DNA of 64,000 bases from Streptomyces sp. V4I2 (GTDB lineage: Bacteria > Actinomycetota > Actinomycetes > Streptomycetales > Streptomycetaceae): assembly GCF_030817655.1 (NCBI RefSeq), contig NZ_JAUSZM010000003.1, positions 5,704,001-5,768,000 of the forward strand. Reading direction: 5' to 3'. The translations under genes and the position numbers were made by a program. This document shows positions 1-8,209 of this stretch, piece after piece. Numbering within the stretch: position 1 is the stretch's first letter; each line of letters opens with the position of its first letter. The notes beneath the pieces were generated by a model. That model saw only the letters and a list, made by a program, of their open reading frames with translations. It did not search any database and was not told the DNA's origin.

Positions 1-1
1 G

Positions 2-493
2 GAGGGCACGGAGGGCGCCGAGGGCGCGGAGGTCACGGGGTCCGCGGCGGCGCAGGGATGGCAGGGGCGGACCTTCCCCTTCGTCCTGGCGGTGGCCCCG
101 GACGCGGTACCGGGCACCCGGCTCCGCGGATGCGTGCTGCGGCTCACGGACGCGGGGGGCGCGGTGCAGGACCAGGGCACCTGCGAGGTGACCGTCGGCC
201 TGCCAGGGCCCACGCTGACGCGTCCCGAGTCCGGGGTGCCGTTGCCGGCCCGGCCGGAGATCGCCGGTACGGCGTACCCGGGCGCCCAGGTCACCGTGCG
301 CGACGCCCTCGAGAGCGAGGTCTGCGCGACGACGGCCACGGCGGCCGGCAGCTGGTCCTGCGTCCCGGACCCCGCCCTCCCGTCCGGCCCGGGCCGCCTT
401 CAGGCGACGGCCACGCTGAACGGAGTGAGCGGGACGAGCGAGCAGATCGCGATCACAGTGGCGGGCGCGGCGGGCGCGGCGGACCGGTCCTGA
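2..493 (+). CDS. C-terminal part of an Ig-like surface protein (5' end outside window)
   Basis: The frame is open from base 2 to a TGA at 491-493, so only the last ~163 residues of a longer protein are visible. After a Gly/Glu/Ala-rich stretch there are two beta-rich segments. The last, starting near LTRPESGVPL, looks like a bacterial Ig-like repeat of the kind stacked in secreted adhesins: it has the spaced pattern AGTAYPGAQVTV followed by GSWSC and an ITVAG ending. Cysteines in both segments suggest disulfides outside the cytoplasm. The function cannot be set without the N-terminus. The gene converges on the M24 peptidase gene 7 bp away. Confidence 0.6.
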   Translation, partial: EGTEGAEGAEVTGSAAAQGWQGRTFPFVLAVAPDAVPGTRLRGCVLRLTDAGGAVQDQGTCEVTVGLPGPTLTRPESGVPLPARPEIAGTAYPGAQVTVRDALESEVCATTATAAGSWSCVPDPALPSGPGRLQATATLNGVSGTSEQIAITVAGAAGAADRS

Positions 494-500
494 CGGTGGG

Positions 501-1640
501 TCACGTCACCACGGCCATCTCGTGCGGCGTGCCGTTCAGCCGCCGCCCGCCCGTCTCCGTGCACGTCACGATGTCCTCGATACGGACACCGAACCGGCCG
601 GGCAGATAGATGCCGGGCTCGATGGAGAAGCACATCCCGGGCACGAGCGGCCGCTGCTCGCCCTGCACGAGGTACGGCGGCTCGTGCGTGGTGACGCCGA
701 TGCCGTGGCCGGTGCGGTGGATGAAGTACTCGCCGTAGCCAGCGTACTCGATCACCGTGCGGGCCACCCGGTCGATCTCCTCGCACGGCACACCGGGCCG
801 CACGGCCTCGAAGGCGGCCTGCTGCGCCTGGCGCACGATGTCGTGCACCGCTCGCTCCTCGTCGGTGGGCTCGCCGACGTGCACGGTCCGGGTGGTGTCC
901 GAGCCGTACCCGTGCTTCAGACCGCCGAAGTCCAGGACCACCATGTCGCCGTCCTCGATGGTGCGCTCGCCGGCCTCGTGGTGCGGGTTGGCGCCGTTGG
1001 GCCCGGAGCCGACGACGGTGAAGTCGACCTGGCTGTGCCCGTGCCGGCGCAGGAGGTGTGCCAGGTCGGCGGCCACGTCGGTCTCCCGGCGCCCGGCGAA
1101 CCGTACGGACAGGATCTCCTCGTACGTCGCGTCCGCCGCCGCCCCCGCCGCCGCGAGCCGGGCCACCTCGTGGTCGTCCTTGACCGCCCGCAGCATCGGC
1201 AGCGCGATGCTCAGCGCGCGGTACGTGGTGAGCGGCAGGGCCTCCTGAAGGCCGAGGAGGTGCAGGGACCAGGTGGCGTCCGAGACGCCGTAGTGGCCGT
1301 TGGGGCGCAGCAGTCCGGCCGCCGCCGCGTACGGGTCCTGGCCGTCCCGCCACTCCGACAGCCGCAGGGCGCCCGCGCCGGGGGCCGCCTCCGCCTCCGG
1401 ACGTTCCAGCGCGGGGACCAGCAGCCGGGGCTCCGACTCGGGGACCAGCACCAGCAGGGTGAGGCGTTCGGTGAGCGCGGTCGGCCGGTAGCCGCACAGC
1501 CAGACCAGGTCGGGACCCGGGGTGACGAGCAGCCCGGAGAGACCGGCGTCGGCCGCGTCCCGGGCGGCCCGGGTCATACGCTCCGCGTGGTCCTGCTCGG
1601 TGAAGGCCACCGGTGTCCTGCTCATCGGTGTCTCGCTCAT
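501..1640 (-). CDS. M24-family metallopeptidase (Xaa-Pro aminopeptidase type)
   Basis: 379 residues. The N-terminal half is a creatinase-type domain; the C-terminal half is the pita-bread catalytic domain of M24 aminopeptidases, which usually remove an N-terminal residue next to proline and use two Mn or Co ions. The five expected metal ligands are visible in order: Asp in LDFGG (~236), Asp in SDTTRT (~248), His in HRTGHGIG (~309), Glu in SIEPGIY (~341) and Glu in RIEDI (~354). No signal peptide, so cytoplasmic. ATG at 1640 is preceded by a weak AGGA; a second in-frame ATG lies 15 bp downstream. Length and motifs are complete, so it should be active. The exact peptide substrate is unknown. 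Confidence 0.9.
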   Translation of the reverse strand: MSETPMSRTPVAFTEQDHAERMTRAARDAADAGLSGLLVTPGPDLVWLCGYRPTALTERLTLLVLVPESEPRLLVPALERPEAEAAPGAGALRLSEWRDGQDPYAAAAGLLRPNGHYGVSDATWSLHLLGLQEALPLTTYRALSIALPMLRAVKDDHEVARLAAAGAAADATYEEILSVRFAGRRETDVAADLAHLLRRHGHSQVDFTVVGSGPNGANPHHEAGERTIEDGDMVVLDFGGLKHGYGSDTTRTVHVGEPTDEERAVHDIVRQAQQAAFEAVRPGVPCEEIDRVARTVIEYAGYGEYFIHRTGHGIGVTTHEPPYLVQGEQRPLVPGMCFSIEPGIYLPGRFGVRIEDIVTCTETGGRRLNGTPHEMAVVT

Positions 1641-1677
1641 CGTCCTGCCCTTGTCGTCGCGGTGCCGTGCGCTGACC

Positions 1678-1728
1678 TTCAGAGACTTCGGGGACTTCGG
1701 GGACTCGGGGACTTCGGGGACTTCGGTG
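1678..1728. repeat. Short tandem repeat, unit about acttcgggg
   Basis: Five near-identical copies of a 9-10 bp unit (acttcgggg, one shortened to actcgggg) lie between the M24 peptidase start and the lipoprotein gene's stop. It is in the peptidase's 5' region. Confidence 0.7.
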
Positions 1729-1756
1729 GGTGACGAGGGACGCGTCTCCGCGCTGC

Positions 1757-2239
1757 TCAGTACCGCACCGCCCGCTCCACCTTCGCCCCCACCTCACCGC
1801 CCAGCTTCCGTGTGCTGCGGGCCGTGGCCTTCCCGGACTCGCCGGACGGGACGTCGGAGACGGTGACGACGGCCACGTCGGCCAGGTCGCCGCCCCGCTC
1901 GGTGAAGTCGACCTGGACGAGGAAGGACCTCGTCGAGCCGGCCGTGTTGTCCACGCTGACCTCGACCGTCGTACGGCCCTCGCCGTCCGTGCCCGGGGTG
2001 CCCAGTTTCACCTCGTCCTTGGCGTCGACGCCGCCCTTGACCTCGTCGAATCTCCGGCCCGCTTCCGCCGTCGCCGACGCGAACGCGTCCGTCGCCTCGG
2101 CACCCACCGAGCGCGCCGCCGACTCCGCCCTGCTGACCACGTCGGAGGGGCTGTCGTCGTCGGAGCAGCCGGCCAGTGCGGCCACCGTGGCCAGTGCGGT
2201 CAGCGCGACGGCCGCCAGGCGTGCTCGGTAACGGGCCAT
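1757..2239 (-). CDS. Small lipoprotein of unknown function
   Basis: 160 residues. The N-terminus has basic residues, a hydrophobic core and a lipobox LAGC followed by SDDDS, so it should be a lipid-anchored protein facing outwards. The rest alternates an Ala-rich helical stretch (ESAARSVGAEATDAF) with a beta-type segment containing EVSVDNTAGSTRSFLVQVDF, which resembles the FxLYD-like domain found in secreted actinobacterial lipoproteins. ATG at 2239 follows GGAG at good spacing. It is transcribed in the same direction as the M24 peptidase, with a repeat-bearing gap of ~115 bp between. No enzyme motif was seen. Confidence 0.75.
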   Translation of the reverse strand: MARYRARLAAVALTALATVAALAGCSDDDSPSDVVSRAESAARSVGAEATDAFASATAEAGRRFDEVKGGVDAKDEVKLGTPGTDGEGRTTVEVSVDNTAGSTRSFLVQVDFTERGGDLADVAVVTVSDVPSGESGKATARSTRKLGGEVGAKVERAVRY

Positions 2240-2358
2240 GTCGTCTCCAGGACTGGGGGTTGGCAGATTCCGGTTCCAGTGAAGGTCCGTGGGCGTGCAC
2301 CCGCATGCCGGACGTCACCCGAATGGCCCACCCCCATGGCGGGGGTCTTTGTGCCGCC

Positions 2359-2430
2359 CGATCGTCGAAGGGGTCGTCCGATCGTCGAAGGGGTCGTACG
2401 ACTCGGACCACTCGGACCACTCGAACCACC
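2359..2430. repeat. 20-bp direct repeat followed by 9-bp tandem repeat
   Basis: Two copies of a 20-bp unit (gatcgtcgaaggggtcgt core at 2360 and 2380) are followed by three copies of actcggacc (the last is actcgaacc). The cluster ends ~30 bp before the ATG of the DUF7144 membrane protein, inside its likely leader. Confidence 0.7.
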
Positions 2431-2459
2431 CGCAGACTAGGAAGAAACGGGGCCCACCC

Positions 2460-2987
2460 ATGACCCAGCAACCGCACGCGACGCAGCCGCCGACCGGCGG
2501 AGGGCAGCAGCCGACGGGCAAGCAGCAACAGCCGACCCGGGACGACACCCGCCAGGGCATGACGCCCGGCCGGGCCGACTACGGCTACGCCCCGATGCCG
2601 CCCGAGACCGGCTGGGCCACGGGCGGGGCCGTCTTCGCCGGCGTCCTGCTGCTGATGAACGGCGTCCTGGCGATCTTCCAGGGCATCTCCGCACTCGCCG
2701 AGGACGACGTGTGGGCCAACATCGGCGACTACGTCTACAAGATCAACCTCACCGGCTGGGGCGTGATCCTGCTCGTCCTCGGCGCGGTCGCCGTGCTCGC
2801 CGGCGCGGGCATCCTCAAGGGCGCCACCTGGGCCCGTATGACCGGCATCTTCCTGGCGTCCCTGAACATGATCGCCCAGTTCCTGTTCCTGCCGTACGCG
2901 CCGGTCTGGTCGCTCATCATGGTCGGCGTCAACTTCTTCGTGATCTGGGCGCTGGCGGTGTACCGGCCGGCGGGCACCCGGACCTGA
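2460..2987 (+). CDS. DUF7144-type membrane protein
   Basis: 175 residues. A ~45-residue Gln/Pro/Thr-rich cytoplasmic start is followed by four hydrophobic segments (around residues 55-75, 95-115, 120-140 and 145-165), including GGAVFAGVLLLMNGVLAIF and ILLVLGAVAVLAGAGIL. This four-helix layout with W and N residues at the helix ends fits the DUF7144 family common in streptomycetes, whose role is not known. ATG at 2460 follows AGGAAGAAACGGGG. The longer frame that starts at 2289 runs through the upstream repeats and is not credible coding. Stands alone, convergent with the DUF6479 gene. Confidence 0.8.
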   Translation: MTQQPHATQPPTGGGQQPTGKQQQPTRDDTRQGMTPGRADYGYAPMPPETGWATGGAVFAGVLLLMNGVLAIFQGISALAEDDVWANIGDYVYKINLTGWGVILLVLGAVAVLAGAGILKGATWARMTGIFLASLNMIAQFLFLPYAPVWSLIMVGVNFFVIWALAVYRPAGTRT

Positions 2988-2994
2988 CCTGTGC

Positions 2995-3366
2995 CTATGT
3001 GTGCCCGATGCCGCCGCTGCCGAAGGAACCGCTGGAACCGGGCAGCCAGCGCCTTCGGTGCTGGTCCTTCCCTCGTCGGGTCGCGGCGTGGTGGAGCTGA
3101 TACGGCATGAGCCGTTCCCGCTTGTCCGCGTGTATCGGGATCTCGTCCGGCTCCCGCACCTCCCGCATCTCGCGGATGGCGCCGGTCTCCGGGAGATGTG
3201 CCTGCTCCTCGGGGCGGGGCCGGGGCAGTTCCCGGTCCTGGACCCGCATGCCGAACTGCACGGCCCACACCAGTGCACCGGCGATGAACAGGCCACCGGT
3301 GAAGGCGGCGATCACGTTGAGTACATCGCTCGACGAGGCCGCCAGTACATACGTTGCGGTACTCAT
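2995..3366 (-). CDS. DUF6479-like single-pass membrane protein
   Basis: 123 residues. A short N-terminus is followed by one membrane helix (VIAAFTGGLFIAGALVWAVQFGM, about residues 17-39) and a charged cytoplasmic tail rich in Arg, Glu and Pro, ending in Gly/Ser/Phe repeats. This matches the DUF6479 family of Streptomyces, of unknown function. The ATG has no clear Shine-Dalgarno sequence, but GATAAT stands 7 nt upstream, so the mRNA is probably leaderless. It is convergent with the DUF7144 gene, 7 bp between the stops. Confidence 0.7.
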   Translation of the reverse strand: MSTATYVLAASSSDVLNVIAAFTGGLFIAGALVWAVQFGMRVQDRELPRPRPEEQAHLPETGAIREMREVREPDEIPIHADKRERLMPYQLHHAATRRGKDQHRRRWLPGSSGSFGSGGIGHT

Positions 3367-3373
3367 GGTTCCG

Positions 3374-3379
3374 ATTATC
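3374..3379 (-). promoter_or_regulatory. -10-like hexamer GATAAT for a leaderless start
   Basis: On the minus strand GATAAT lies 7 nt before the ATG at 3366, which puts the expected transcription start on or next to the start codon. No convincing -35 was found. Confidence 0.4.
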
Positions 3380-3422
3380 GCCGAATTGGCGCTGATGTGT
3401 GGTTCGGGTCACATGATTTTGC

Positions 3423-4046
3423 TCAGCGAGGCGCCGGAGCCGACTCCGACCCCGCCCCCGCCGCCAGCGCCGCAAACGCCTCATCCAGCAGCGCGACCAG
3501 GTCGAGGCGGCCGTCGGAGGCGGTCCAGTGGTCGAGGGCGACGTTCAGGCAGCCGAGCGCGGCGCCCGCCCGCACCGTCTGCCCGACGGTCACGGATTCC
3601 GGCGTGCCCGCACGCTCGGCCAGCGCCTCGGCCAGCGCGGGCCGCCAGCTGAGCTGCTTCTCCAGGTGCCGGGCACACAGTGCCGGGGTCTCCCGGACCA
3701 GCCGGGTCGTCGCCAGCGCGCCCTCCGGGTTCTCGTGGTAGCGCCCGATGACCGTGTCCAGCGCCCGCCGCAGCGCCGTCCAGTCGTCCTCGTCGGCGGG
3801 GCGGGCACGCAGGGCGTCGGCGACGCGCCGGTCCTGCCCGTCGAAGGCGGCGAGGACGGCGTCCTCCTTGGTGCCGAAGTACCGCAGGAAGGTGCTCCGG
3901 GAGACCCCGGCGGCCGAGGCCAGGTCGTCGAGGGTCACTTTGTCGAAGCCCTCGCGACGGAACAACTCGAAGGCGACGTGGCTGAGTTCGGCCCGTACGG
4001 CGGCCCGGGCGATACCACGGGTGTCGGTGCGCGTGTTCGTTCCGAG
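3423..4046 (-). CDS. TetR-family transcriptional regulator with unresolved start
   Basis: The N-terminal helix-turn-helix is clear: AVRAELSHVAFELFRREGF, then DDLASAAGVSRSTFLRYFGT, then KEDAVLAAFD. The C-terminal ligand domain has the helical pattern of the family (TRLVRETPALCARHLEKQ). Similarity runs upstream of the first usable start, a TTG at 3965 that would cut helix 1 in half, and reaches codons near 4040. Between there and an in-frame TAG at 4047-4049 there is no ATG or GTG. Either a single-base indel separates the HTH from a start in another frame (GTG near 4068), or a rare start is used; the end given is the first codon after that stop. Divergent from the dienelactone hydrolase with a palindrome between them, so it probably represses that gene and itself. 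Confidence 0.7.
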   Translation of the reverse strand, partial: LGTNTRTDTRGIARAAVRAELSHVAFELFRREGFDKVTLDDLASAAGVSRSTFLRYFGTKEDAVLAAFDGQDRRVADALRARPADEDDWTALRRALDTVIGRYHENPEGALATTRLVRETPALCARHLEKQLSWRPALAEALAERAGTPESVTVGQTVRAGAALGCLNVALDHWTASDGRLDLVALLDEAFAALAAGAGSESAPAPR

Positions 4047-4051
4047 CTAGC

Positions 4052-4068
4052 GTGACACTCGGTGTCAC
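4052..4068. promoter_or_regulatory. 17-bp palindrome, probable TetR operator
   Basis: gtgacac-tcg-gtgtcac is a perfect inverted repeat with 7-bp arms and a 3-bp centre. It lies in the divergent gap between the TetR gene and the dienelactone hydrolase gene, the usual place for an autoregulatory TetR operator. Confidence 0.65.
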
Positions 4069-4154
4069 ATCCGGCACTGTTTCTCACGCAGGCCCGATGT
4101 GGCAGCGGTCCTGCTGCGGGCCGTGCTGCAGACCAGGAATGGAAAGGCACCCCC

Positions 4155-4913
4155 ATGACCTCCGTGCACGGCTCGCTCGTCGGCATACCCACCCCGGACG
4201 GCACCGCCGACGCCTACCTGGCCCACCCCGACGACGGCGCCCCGCACCCCGCCGTCCTGTTCTACATGGACGGCTTCGGCCTGCGCCCGCACCTCAAGTC
4301 GATGGCGGACCGCCTGGCCGCGGCGGGCTACACGGTCCTGGTCCCCAACGTCTTCTACCGCTACAGCCCCGCCCCCGTCGTGGACCTCCCGGACTTCATC
4401 AACCCGGCCGAGCGTCCGGAGATCATCCAGGCCCTCCGCCCGGCCGCCGAGGCCCTCACCCCCGAGGCGGCGATGCGGGACGCCGCCGCCTACCTCGACT
4501 GGCTGTCCGCGTCCGCCCTGACCACCGACGGCCCGGCAGGCGTCACCGGCTACTGCCTGGGCGCGGGCCTCGCCCTGCGCACGGTCGGCACCTACCCCGA
4601 CCGCATCGCCGCCGCGGCCGGCTTCCACGGCGCGTACCTGGCGACCGAGGCCCCGAACAGCCCCCACCTCCTCGCCGAACACATCACGGCCGAGGTGTAC
4701 TTCGGCCACGCCGACCAGGACTCCACCAACCCGGCCGAACAGATCGACCGCCTGGAGAAGGCCCTCACAGAAGCCGGCGTCCGCCACCGCACGGAGATCT
4801 ACGAGGGCGCCCACCACGGCTTCACGCAGGCGGACACGGCGATGTACGGCGTGGAGGCGACGGAACGCCACTGGGAGGCCCTGCTGGACCTGCTCAACAG
4901 GACCTTCCAGTAG
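4155..4913 (+). CDS. Dienelactone hydrolase family protein
   Basis: 252 residues, a typical length for this alpha/beta hydrolase family, which opens lactone rings such as dienelactone in chlorocatechol breakdown; many members act on other esters. The nucleophile is the Cys of GYCLGAG (~133), as in true dienelactone hydrolases rather than serine hydrolases. The acid is in YFGHADQD (~185-188) and the His in GAHHGF (~220). No signal peptide. ATG at 4155 follows GGAAAGG with good spacing; the frame extends to 4062 but without a better ribosome site. Likely controlled by the adjacent divergent TetR regulator through the palindrome at 4052-4068. The natural substrate is unknown. Confidence 0.88.
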   Translation: MTSVHGSLVGIPTPDGTADAYLAHPDDGAPHPAVLFYMDGFGLRPHLKSMADRLAAAGYTVLVPNVFYRYSPAPVVDLPDFINPAERPEIIQALRPAAEALTPEAAMRDAAAYLDWLSASALTTDGPAGVTGYCLGAGLALRTVGTYPDRIAAAAGFHGAYLATEAPNSPHLLAEHITAEVYFGHADQDSTNPAEQIDRLEKALTEAGVRHRTEIYEGAHHGFTQADTAMYGVEATERHWEALLDLLNRTFQ

Positions 4914-4950
4914 GTATGTTCGGTCCTTCCAGTCGGACGGTGGGGGATAC

Positions 4951-5583
4951 ATGTCTGAGACCGAAGGCCATGGCGGGGGAACTGTCTCCGACAAGACGAA
5001 CGAGACGGACGAGACGGACGAGACGGACGAGACGGACGAGGCTCCATATCCGCAGGACGTCGGAGCCCCCGCCCCACGGCGTCGCCTGTCGTGCCTGGCG
5101 GCCGGCGTGGCAGTCCTCGCCCTGGTGGCCGGCGGGGTGATCTGGCTCTTCCAGGACGAGCTGTTCCGCCCCTTCGGCGACCCCCGAGCCTGCGACGGCA
5201 GCGACACAAGCCTCCCGAACGTGATCTCGGCAGCCGGCGCCCCCCTCCCGTCCGACGCCTCGGAAATCCACTACGCCACCAAGAACGGCACCGCCCAGGT
5301 CTCCTTCCGCACCAGCCGACTCCCGGACTACTTGCACCGCGCAGGCCTCGTCCCCGAGGGCGAGCCCCTGCTCGACGAGCAGTACGGCGACGCGTACGCC
5401 CTCGGCCCGGACGAGACGGAACTGCCGAAGGGACTGTGCGGCCCGGCTCTCCGAGGGCCTGCGTGGACCTACTTCGCGAAAGGTGCGGGCCCGGGCGTGA
5501 ACGTCCTGACGGAACGTTCGCCCATCGACCCCGACGCATTCCGCGACCCGACTCGGGTGATCGTCACCTTCGCTGTCGGCTGA
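4951..5583 (+). CDS. Single-pass membrane protein with ETD-repeat N-terminus
   Basis: 210 residues. The N-terminus carries about five copies of a Glu-Thr-Asp tripeptide, encoded by tandem gacgagacg repeats (5000-5040). A proline-rich arginine stretch and one membrane helix (LAAGVAVLALVAGGVIWLF, ~50-68) follow, then a ~130-residue outer domain with three cysteines. The outer domain contains VSFRTSRLPDYLHRAG and WTYFAKGAGPGVNVLTERS, seen in Streptomyces membrane proteins of unknown role. It starts 37 bp after the hydrolase stop and may be co-transcribed. The repeat length probably varies between strains by slippage. Confidence 0.7.
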   Translation: MSETEGHGGGTVSDKTNETDETDETDETDEAPYPQDVGAPAPRRRLSCLAAGVAVLALVAGGVIWLFQDELFRPFGDPRACDGSDTSLPNVISAAGAPLPSDASEIHYATKNGTAQVSFRTSRLPDYLHRAGLVPEGEPLLDEQYGDAYALGPDETELPKGLCGPALRGPAWTYFAKGAGPGVNVLTERSPIDPDAFRDPTRVIVTFAVG

Positions 5584-5646
5584 GTGGGCGCCGTTCCCGC
5601 AGTTGGAGTATTGGAGTATTTGGGCCACACCCAGCTCCTCCATTGC

Positions 5647-5793
5647 TCAGCCGATGAGTCCTCGGATCGCAGCCACGACGTTGAACACCGCGGGCAGGAT
5701 GAAGAGGCTCCCGAAGCCGATCCAGCCGCACCCCGCAGTGCGGTAGCCGCGGCTTGGTGGCGGCGGCGAGACCAGCCGATCGGCGGTTCTCAT
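5647..5793 (-). CDS. Small hydrophobic protein (48 aa)
   Basis: 48 residues from ATG at 5793, or 66 from an upstream ATG at 5847. A short polar start with PPPPS is followed by one hydrophobic segment, GFGSLFILPAVFNVVAAIRG, close to the C-terminus. A small single-pass membrane protein is plausible, but there is no clear ribosome site and no recognised family. Part of the 5584-5959 stretch, which otherwise shows nothing. Confidence 0.35.
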   Translation of the reverse strand: MRTADRLVSPPPPSRGYRTAGCGWIGFGSLFILPAVFNVVAAIRGLIG

Positions 5794-5959
5794 CGTCTCG
5801 TTCGGGGCGATCGGACTGCGCCCGGTCCGGCGCTGCCTCCGCCCCATCCATATGAAAACGACCGCGGCCGCAGCCGTGAAGGTGTCGTGGACCGAAGCCG
5901 CCCGGCTGCCTTTGCCGAGTCTTTGTGACAACGAGCACTGCGGGAAGCGAAGGGCGCCC

Positions 5960-6367
5960 ATGGCATCGTCGTCGTCCATACCGACCGGAGTGCCGACCGT
6001 GAAGGACGCGGTGGTCGTCGTCACGGACGTGCGCGGTGATCTGCTGGCCACCCGGACCACCGGGGAGCAGGGCGAGTTCGCCTTCGCCGAGCTCACCCCC
6101 GGCCCGGTCACCCTCGCCGTCAACGCGGCCGGCCACCGTCCCCGCGCGCTGGCCGTCGAGATCGGCGGCACCGGCGTCACCCGCGTCGAGGTCGACCTCG
6201 ATACCGGCGCCCGCCTCCAGGGCGTCGTACGAGCCCCGCACGGCCCCCTGGCCGTCGGCGAGTACACCGTCATCGCCACCGGATATCCGCCCGCGGCGAC
6301 CGCACTGACCGTCAAGGGCCGCGGAGGCGACGATCACGCCATCGAACTCGGCCACTCGGACGCCTAG
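5960..6367 (+). CDS. Carboxypeptidase-regulatory-like (CNA-B type) domain protein
   Basis: 135 residues from ATG at 5960, preceded by GGGAAGCGAAGGG. Nearly the whole protein is two transthyretin-like beta-sandwich repeats: KDAVVVVTDVRGDLLATRTT with GEFAFAELTPGPVTLAV, then VEVDLDTGARLQGVVRAPHG. Such modules occur as the tail of actinobacterial transporters and surface proteins; here it is free-standing with no signal peptide or membrane segment. An upstream in-frame ATG at 5852 would add 36 residues of unlikely sequence. The role is unknown; a binding or scaffold function is a guess from the fold. Confidence 0.65.
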   Translation: MASSSSIPTGVPTVKDAVVVVTDVRGDLLATRTTGEQGEFAFAELTPGPVTLAVNAAGHRPRALAVEIGGTGVTRVEVDLDTGARLQGVVRAPHGPLAVGEYTVIATGYPPAATALTVKGRGGDDHAIELGHSDA

Positions 6368-6462
6368 TTCACGTCACTTCACGCCACCCGAGTTCATTTC
6401 GCCCTCACCAGGCAACCCCGGCACGGCTCTCCCAACTCTCACAGGGTGCTCACAACTTGATC

Positions 6463-6516
6463 AAGCACATCGAGCACATCCAGCACATCGAGCACGTCAA
6501 GAACATCGAGCACACC
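6463..6516. repeat. 9-bp tandem repeat (cacatcgag family) in the leader of the lysyl oxidase gene
   Basis: Six units of nine bases follow the pattern (a/g/c)agcacatc with small changes. They end ~16 bp before the ATG at 6533. The array reads as HIE/HIQ tripeptides in one frame, but that frame runs out of phase into the oxidase gene and is not thought to be translated. Confidence 0.7.
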
Positions 6517-6532
6517 TGGGAGACAAGAGCCG

Positions 6533-8182
6533 ATGACTCACTTAAGACGTTCCGCACTCGCCGCCGGAGCCGCGCTCACCGTCGTCGTCACTGCGGCCGC
6601 GGCGGCCCCCGGTGCCGGAGCCGAGACGGCCGCGGCGACCCCCGGCAAGCCGAAGCTGAAGCTGATCGCCGCGTCGAACTCCGTCACGCTCGACCGTTAC
6701 GAGTGGAGCTCCGGCGTCTATCTCGACCTCGGCACGTACGTCACCGTCGACGACGCGCCGCTGGAGTTCAAGGTGACCCGGAAGTCGTACAAGGACCCGG
6801 TCGTCGCCCGCCAGATCCTCCGGGACGGGACGAGCACGCGGACCAAGACCCTGCCCGCCGGGCTGGTGAAGGACTTCTCCGGGCTGCGGGGCTTCCTGAA
6901 CGTGTCGGTCACCGACGCGGACGGCAAGGAGGTGGTGACGAGCGAGGGGACCTTCTGCCCGAACAACGCCTCCGGGCGGCTGCGGCCGGACGCCCCCGCG
7001 ACCTCGCACTATCCGGAGAGCTGCCCCACCAACCCGTTCACCCTCGGCTCGGTGTGGGGCGTCGAGAAGGGCTGGGCGTCCAACTCCAGCACGGTCGACT
7101 ACGACAAGCCGGTGGACCTGCCGGCGGGCGAGTACACGGCCAAGGTGTCGGTGGCGAAGAAGTACCGCGACCTGTTCGACATCCCCGACGACCAGCCGAC
7201 CATCAAGGTGACCGTGCGGGAGGAGAGCGAGGGCGGAGAAGGGCTCAGTACCGCCGCCCAGCACGGTGACAGCCACGGCGCCCACGCCTCCCAGGGCAAC
7301 AACCACCACTACGGCCCCCGCGGCGCCGACGCACCCACACCCCCGGCCCTCTCCCACGCCCTCGAAGACCGCGGTACGGCACACCACCTGGGCGACGGCA
7401 CCGGCCACACCGACGGCTCCCGCATCGCGCCCGCGCTGACGCCGAACGCCAAGCGGCCCACCGGCCGGGCCGGCGTCGCGGCGAGCGTGCCCAAGCCGGA
7501 CCTGCGGTCGCTGCCGGCGTGGGACATCGCCATCACCGACGGCGAGGACGGGGACGTAGCGGGCAAGGACTACCTCGCGTTCAGCGCGAACGTGTGGAAC
7601 GCCGGTCCCGCGCCGCTCGTCGTGGACGGGTTCCGCAGCCCCGGCAAGGACCTGATGGACGCGTACCAGTACTTCTACGACGCCGACGGCAAGCAGGTCG
7701 GGTACACGCCCACCGGCACCATGGAGTGGGACCCGCGCGTCGGCCACGAGCACTGGCACTTCACGGACTTCGCCAGCTACCGGCTGCTGAGCGAGGACCA
7801 GACGAAGGAGGTGCGCTCCGGCAAGGAGGCGTTCTGCCTGGCCAACACCGACGCCGTCGACTACACGGTGAAGAACGCCAACTGGAAGCCGTACAACACC
7901 GATCTGTCCACCGCCTGCGGTGAGCAGAACTCCATCTCCGTGCGCGAGGTCCTCGACGTCGGCTCCGGCGACACGTACACCCAGTACCGTCCCGGCCAGT
8001 CCTTCGACGTCACCGACCTGCCGAACGGCACGTACTACATCCAGGTGATCGCCAACCCGGAGAACCGCCTCCAGGAGACGAACACCGCCAACAACGTCGC
8101 CCTGCGCAAGGTCGTCCTGGCAGGTGAGCCGGGCGCCCGCACGGTGACCGTGCCGCCGCACGACCTGATCGACGCGCCGTAA
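6533..8182 (+). CDS. Secreted lysyl oxidase-family protein
   Basis: 549 residues with a clear signal peptide (LRRSALAAGAALTVVVTAAAAAPG, cut near AGAETAA). An N-terminal ~230-residue beta-rich domain is joined by a His-rich linker (HGDSHGAHASQGNNHHYG) to a C-terminal lysyl-oxidase domain (~325-545). The copper site HEHWHF (~406-411) lies in the conserved setting EWDPRVGHEHWHFTDF, matching the His-x-His-x-His ligands of animal and bacterial enzymes. The tail DLPNGTYYIQVIANPENRL with ETNTANNV resembles a CARDB-like ending. Lysyl oxidases oxidise lysine side chains to aldehydes using copper and a tyrosine-derived quinone; outside the cell this could cross-link surface proteins. The true substrate is unknown. 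Confidence 0.85.
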   Translation: MTHLRRSALAAGAALTVVVTAAAAAPGAGAETAAATPGKPKLKLIAASNSVTLDRYEWSSGVYLDLGTYVTVDDAPLEFKVTRKSYKDPVVARQILRDGTSTRTKTLPAGLVKDFSGLRGFLNVSVTDADGKEVVTSEGTFCPNNASGRLRPDAPATSHYPESCPTNPFTLGSVWGVEKGWASNSSTVDYDKPVDLPAGEYTAKVSVAKKYRDLFDIPDDQPTIKVTVREESEGGEGLSTAAQHGDSHGAHASQGNNHHYGPRGADAPTPPALSHALEDRGTAHHLGDGTGHTDGSRIAPALTPNAKRPTGRAGVAASVPKPDLRSLPAWDIAITDGEDGDVAGKDYLAFSANVWNAGPAPLVVDGFRSPGKDLMDAYQYFYDADGKQVGYTPTGTMEWDPRVGHEHWHFTDFASYRLLSEDQTKEVRSGKEAFCLANTDAVDYTVKNANWKPYNTDLSTACGEQNSISVREVLDVGSGDTYTQYRPGQSFDVTDLPNGTYYIQVIANPENRLQETNTANNVALRKVVLAGEPGARTVTVPPHDLIDAP

Positions 8183-8209
8183 GCGACAGGGAAGGGTCGT
8201 CCTCCGCTG

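Noticed and set aside
400..1797. 465-residue minus-strand frame overlapping the M24 peptidase gene
   Set aside because: Arg/Gly/Ala/Pro-rich, no domain, opposite codon-position GC pattern; a shadow of the real gene in another frame.
6457..7269. Frame starting with HIE tripeptide repeats before the lysyl oxidase gene
   Set aside because: It continues as Arg-rich shadow of the oxidase; only the repeats make the first residues look regular.
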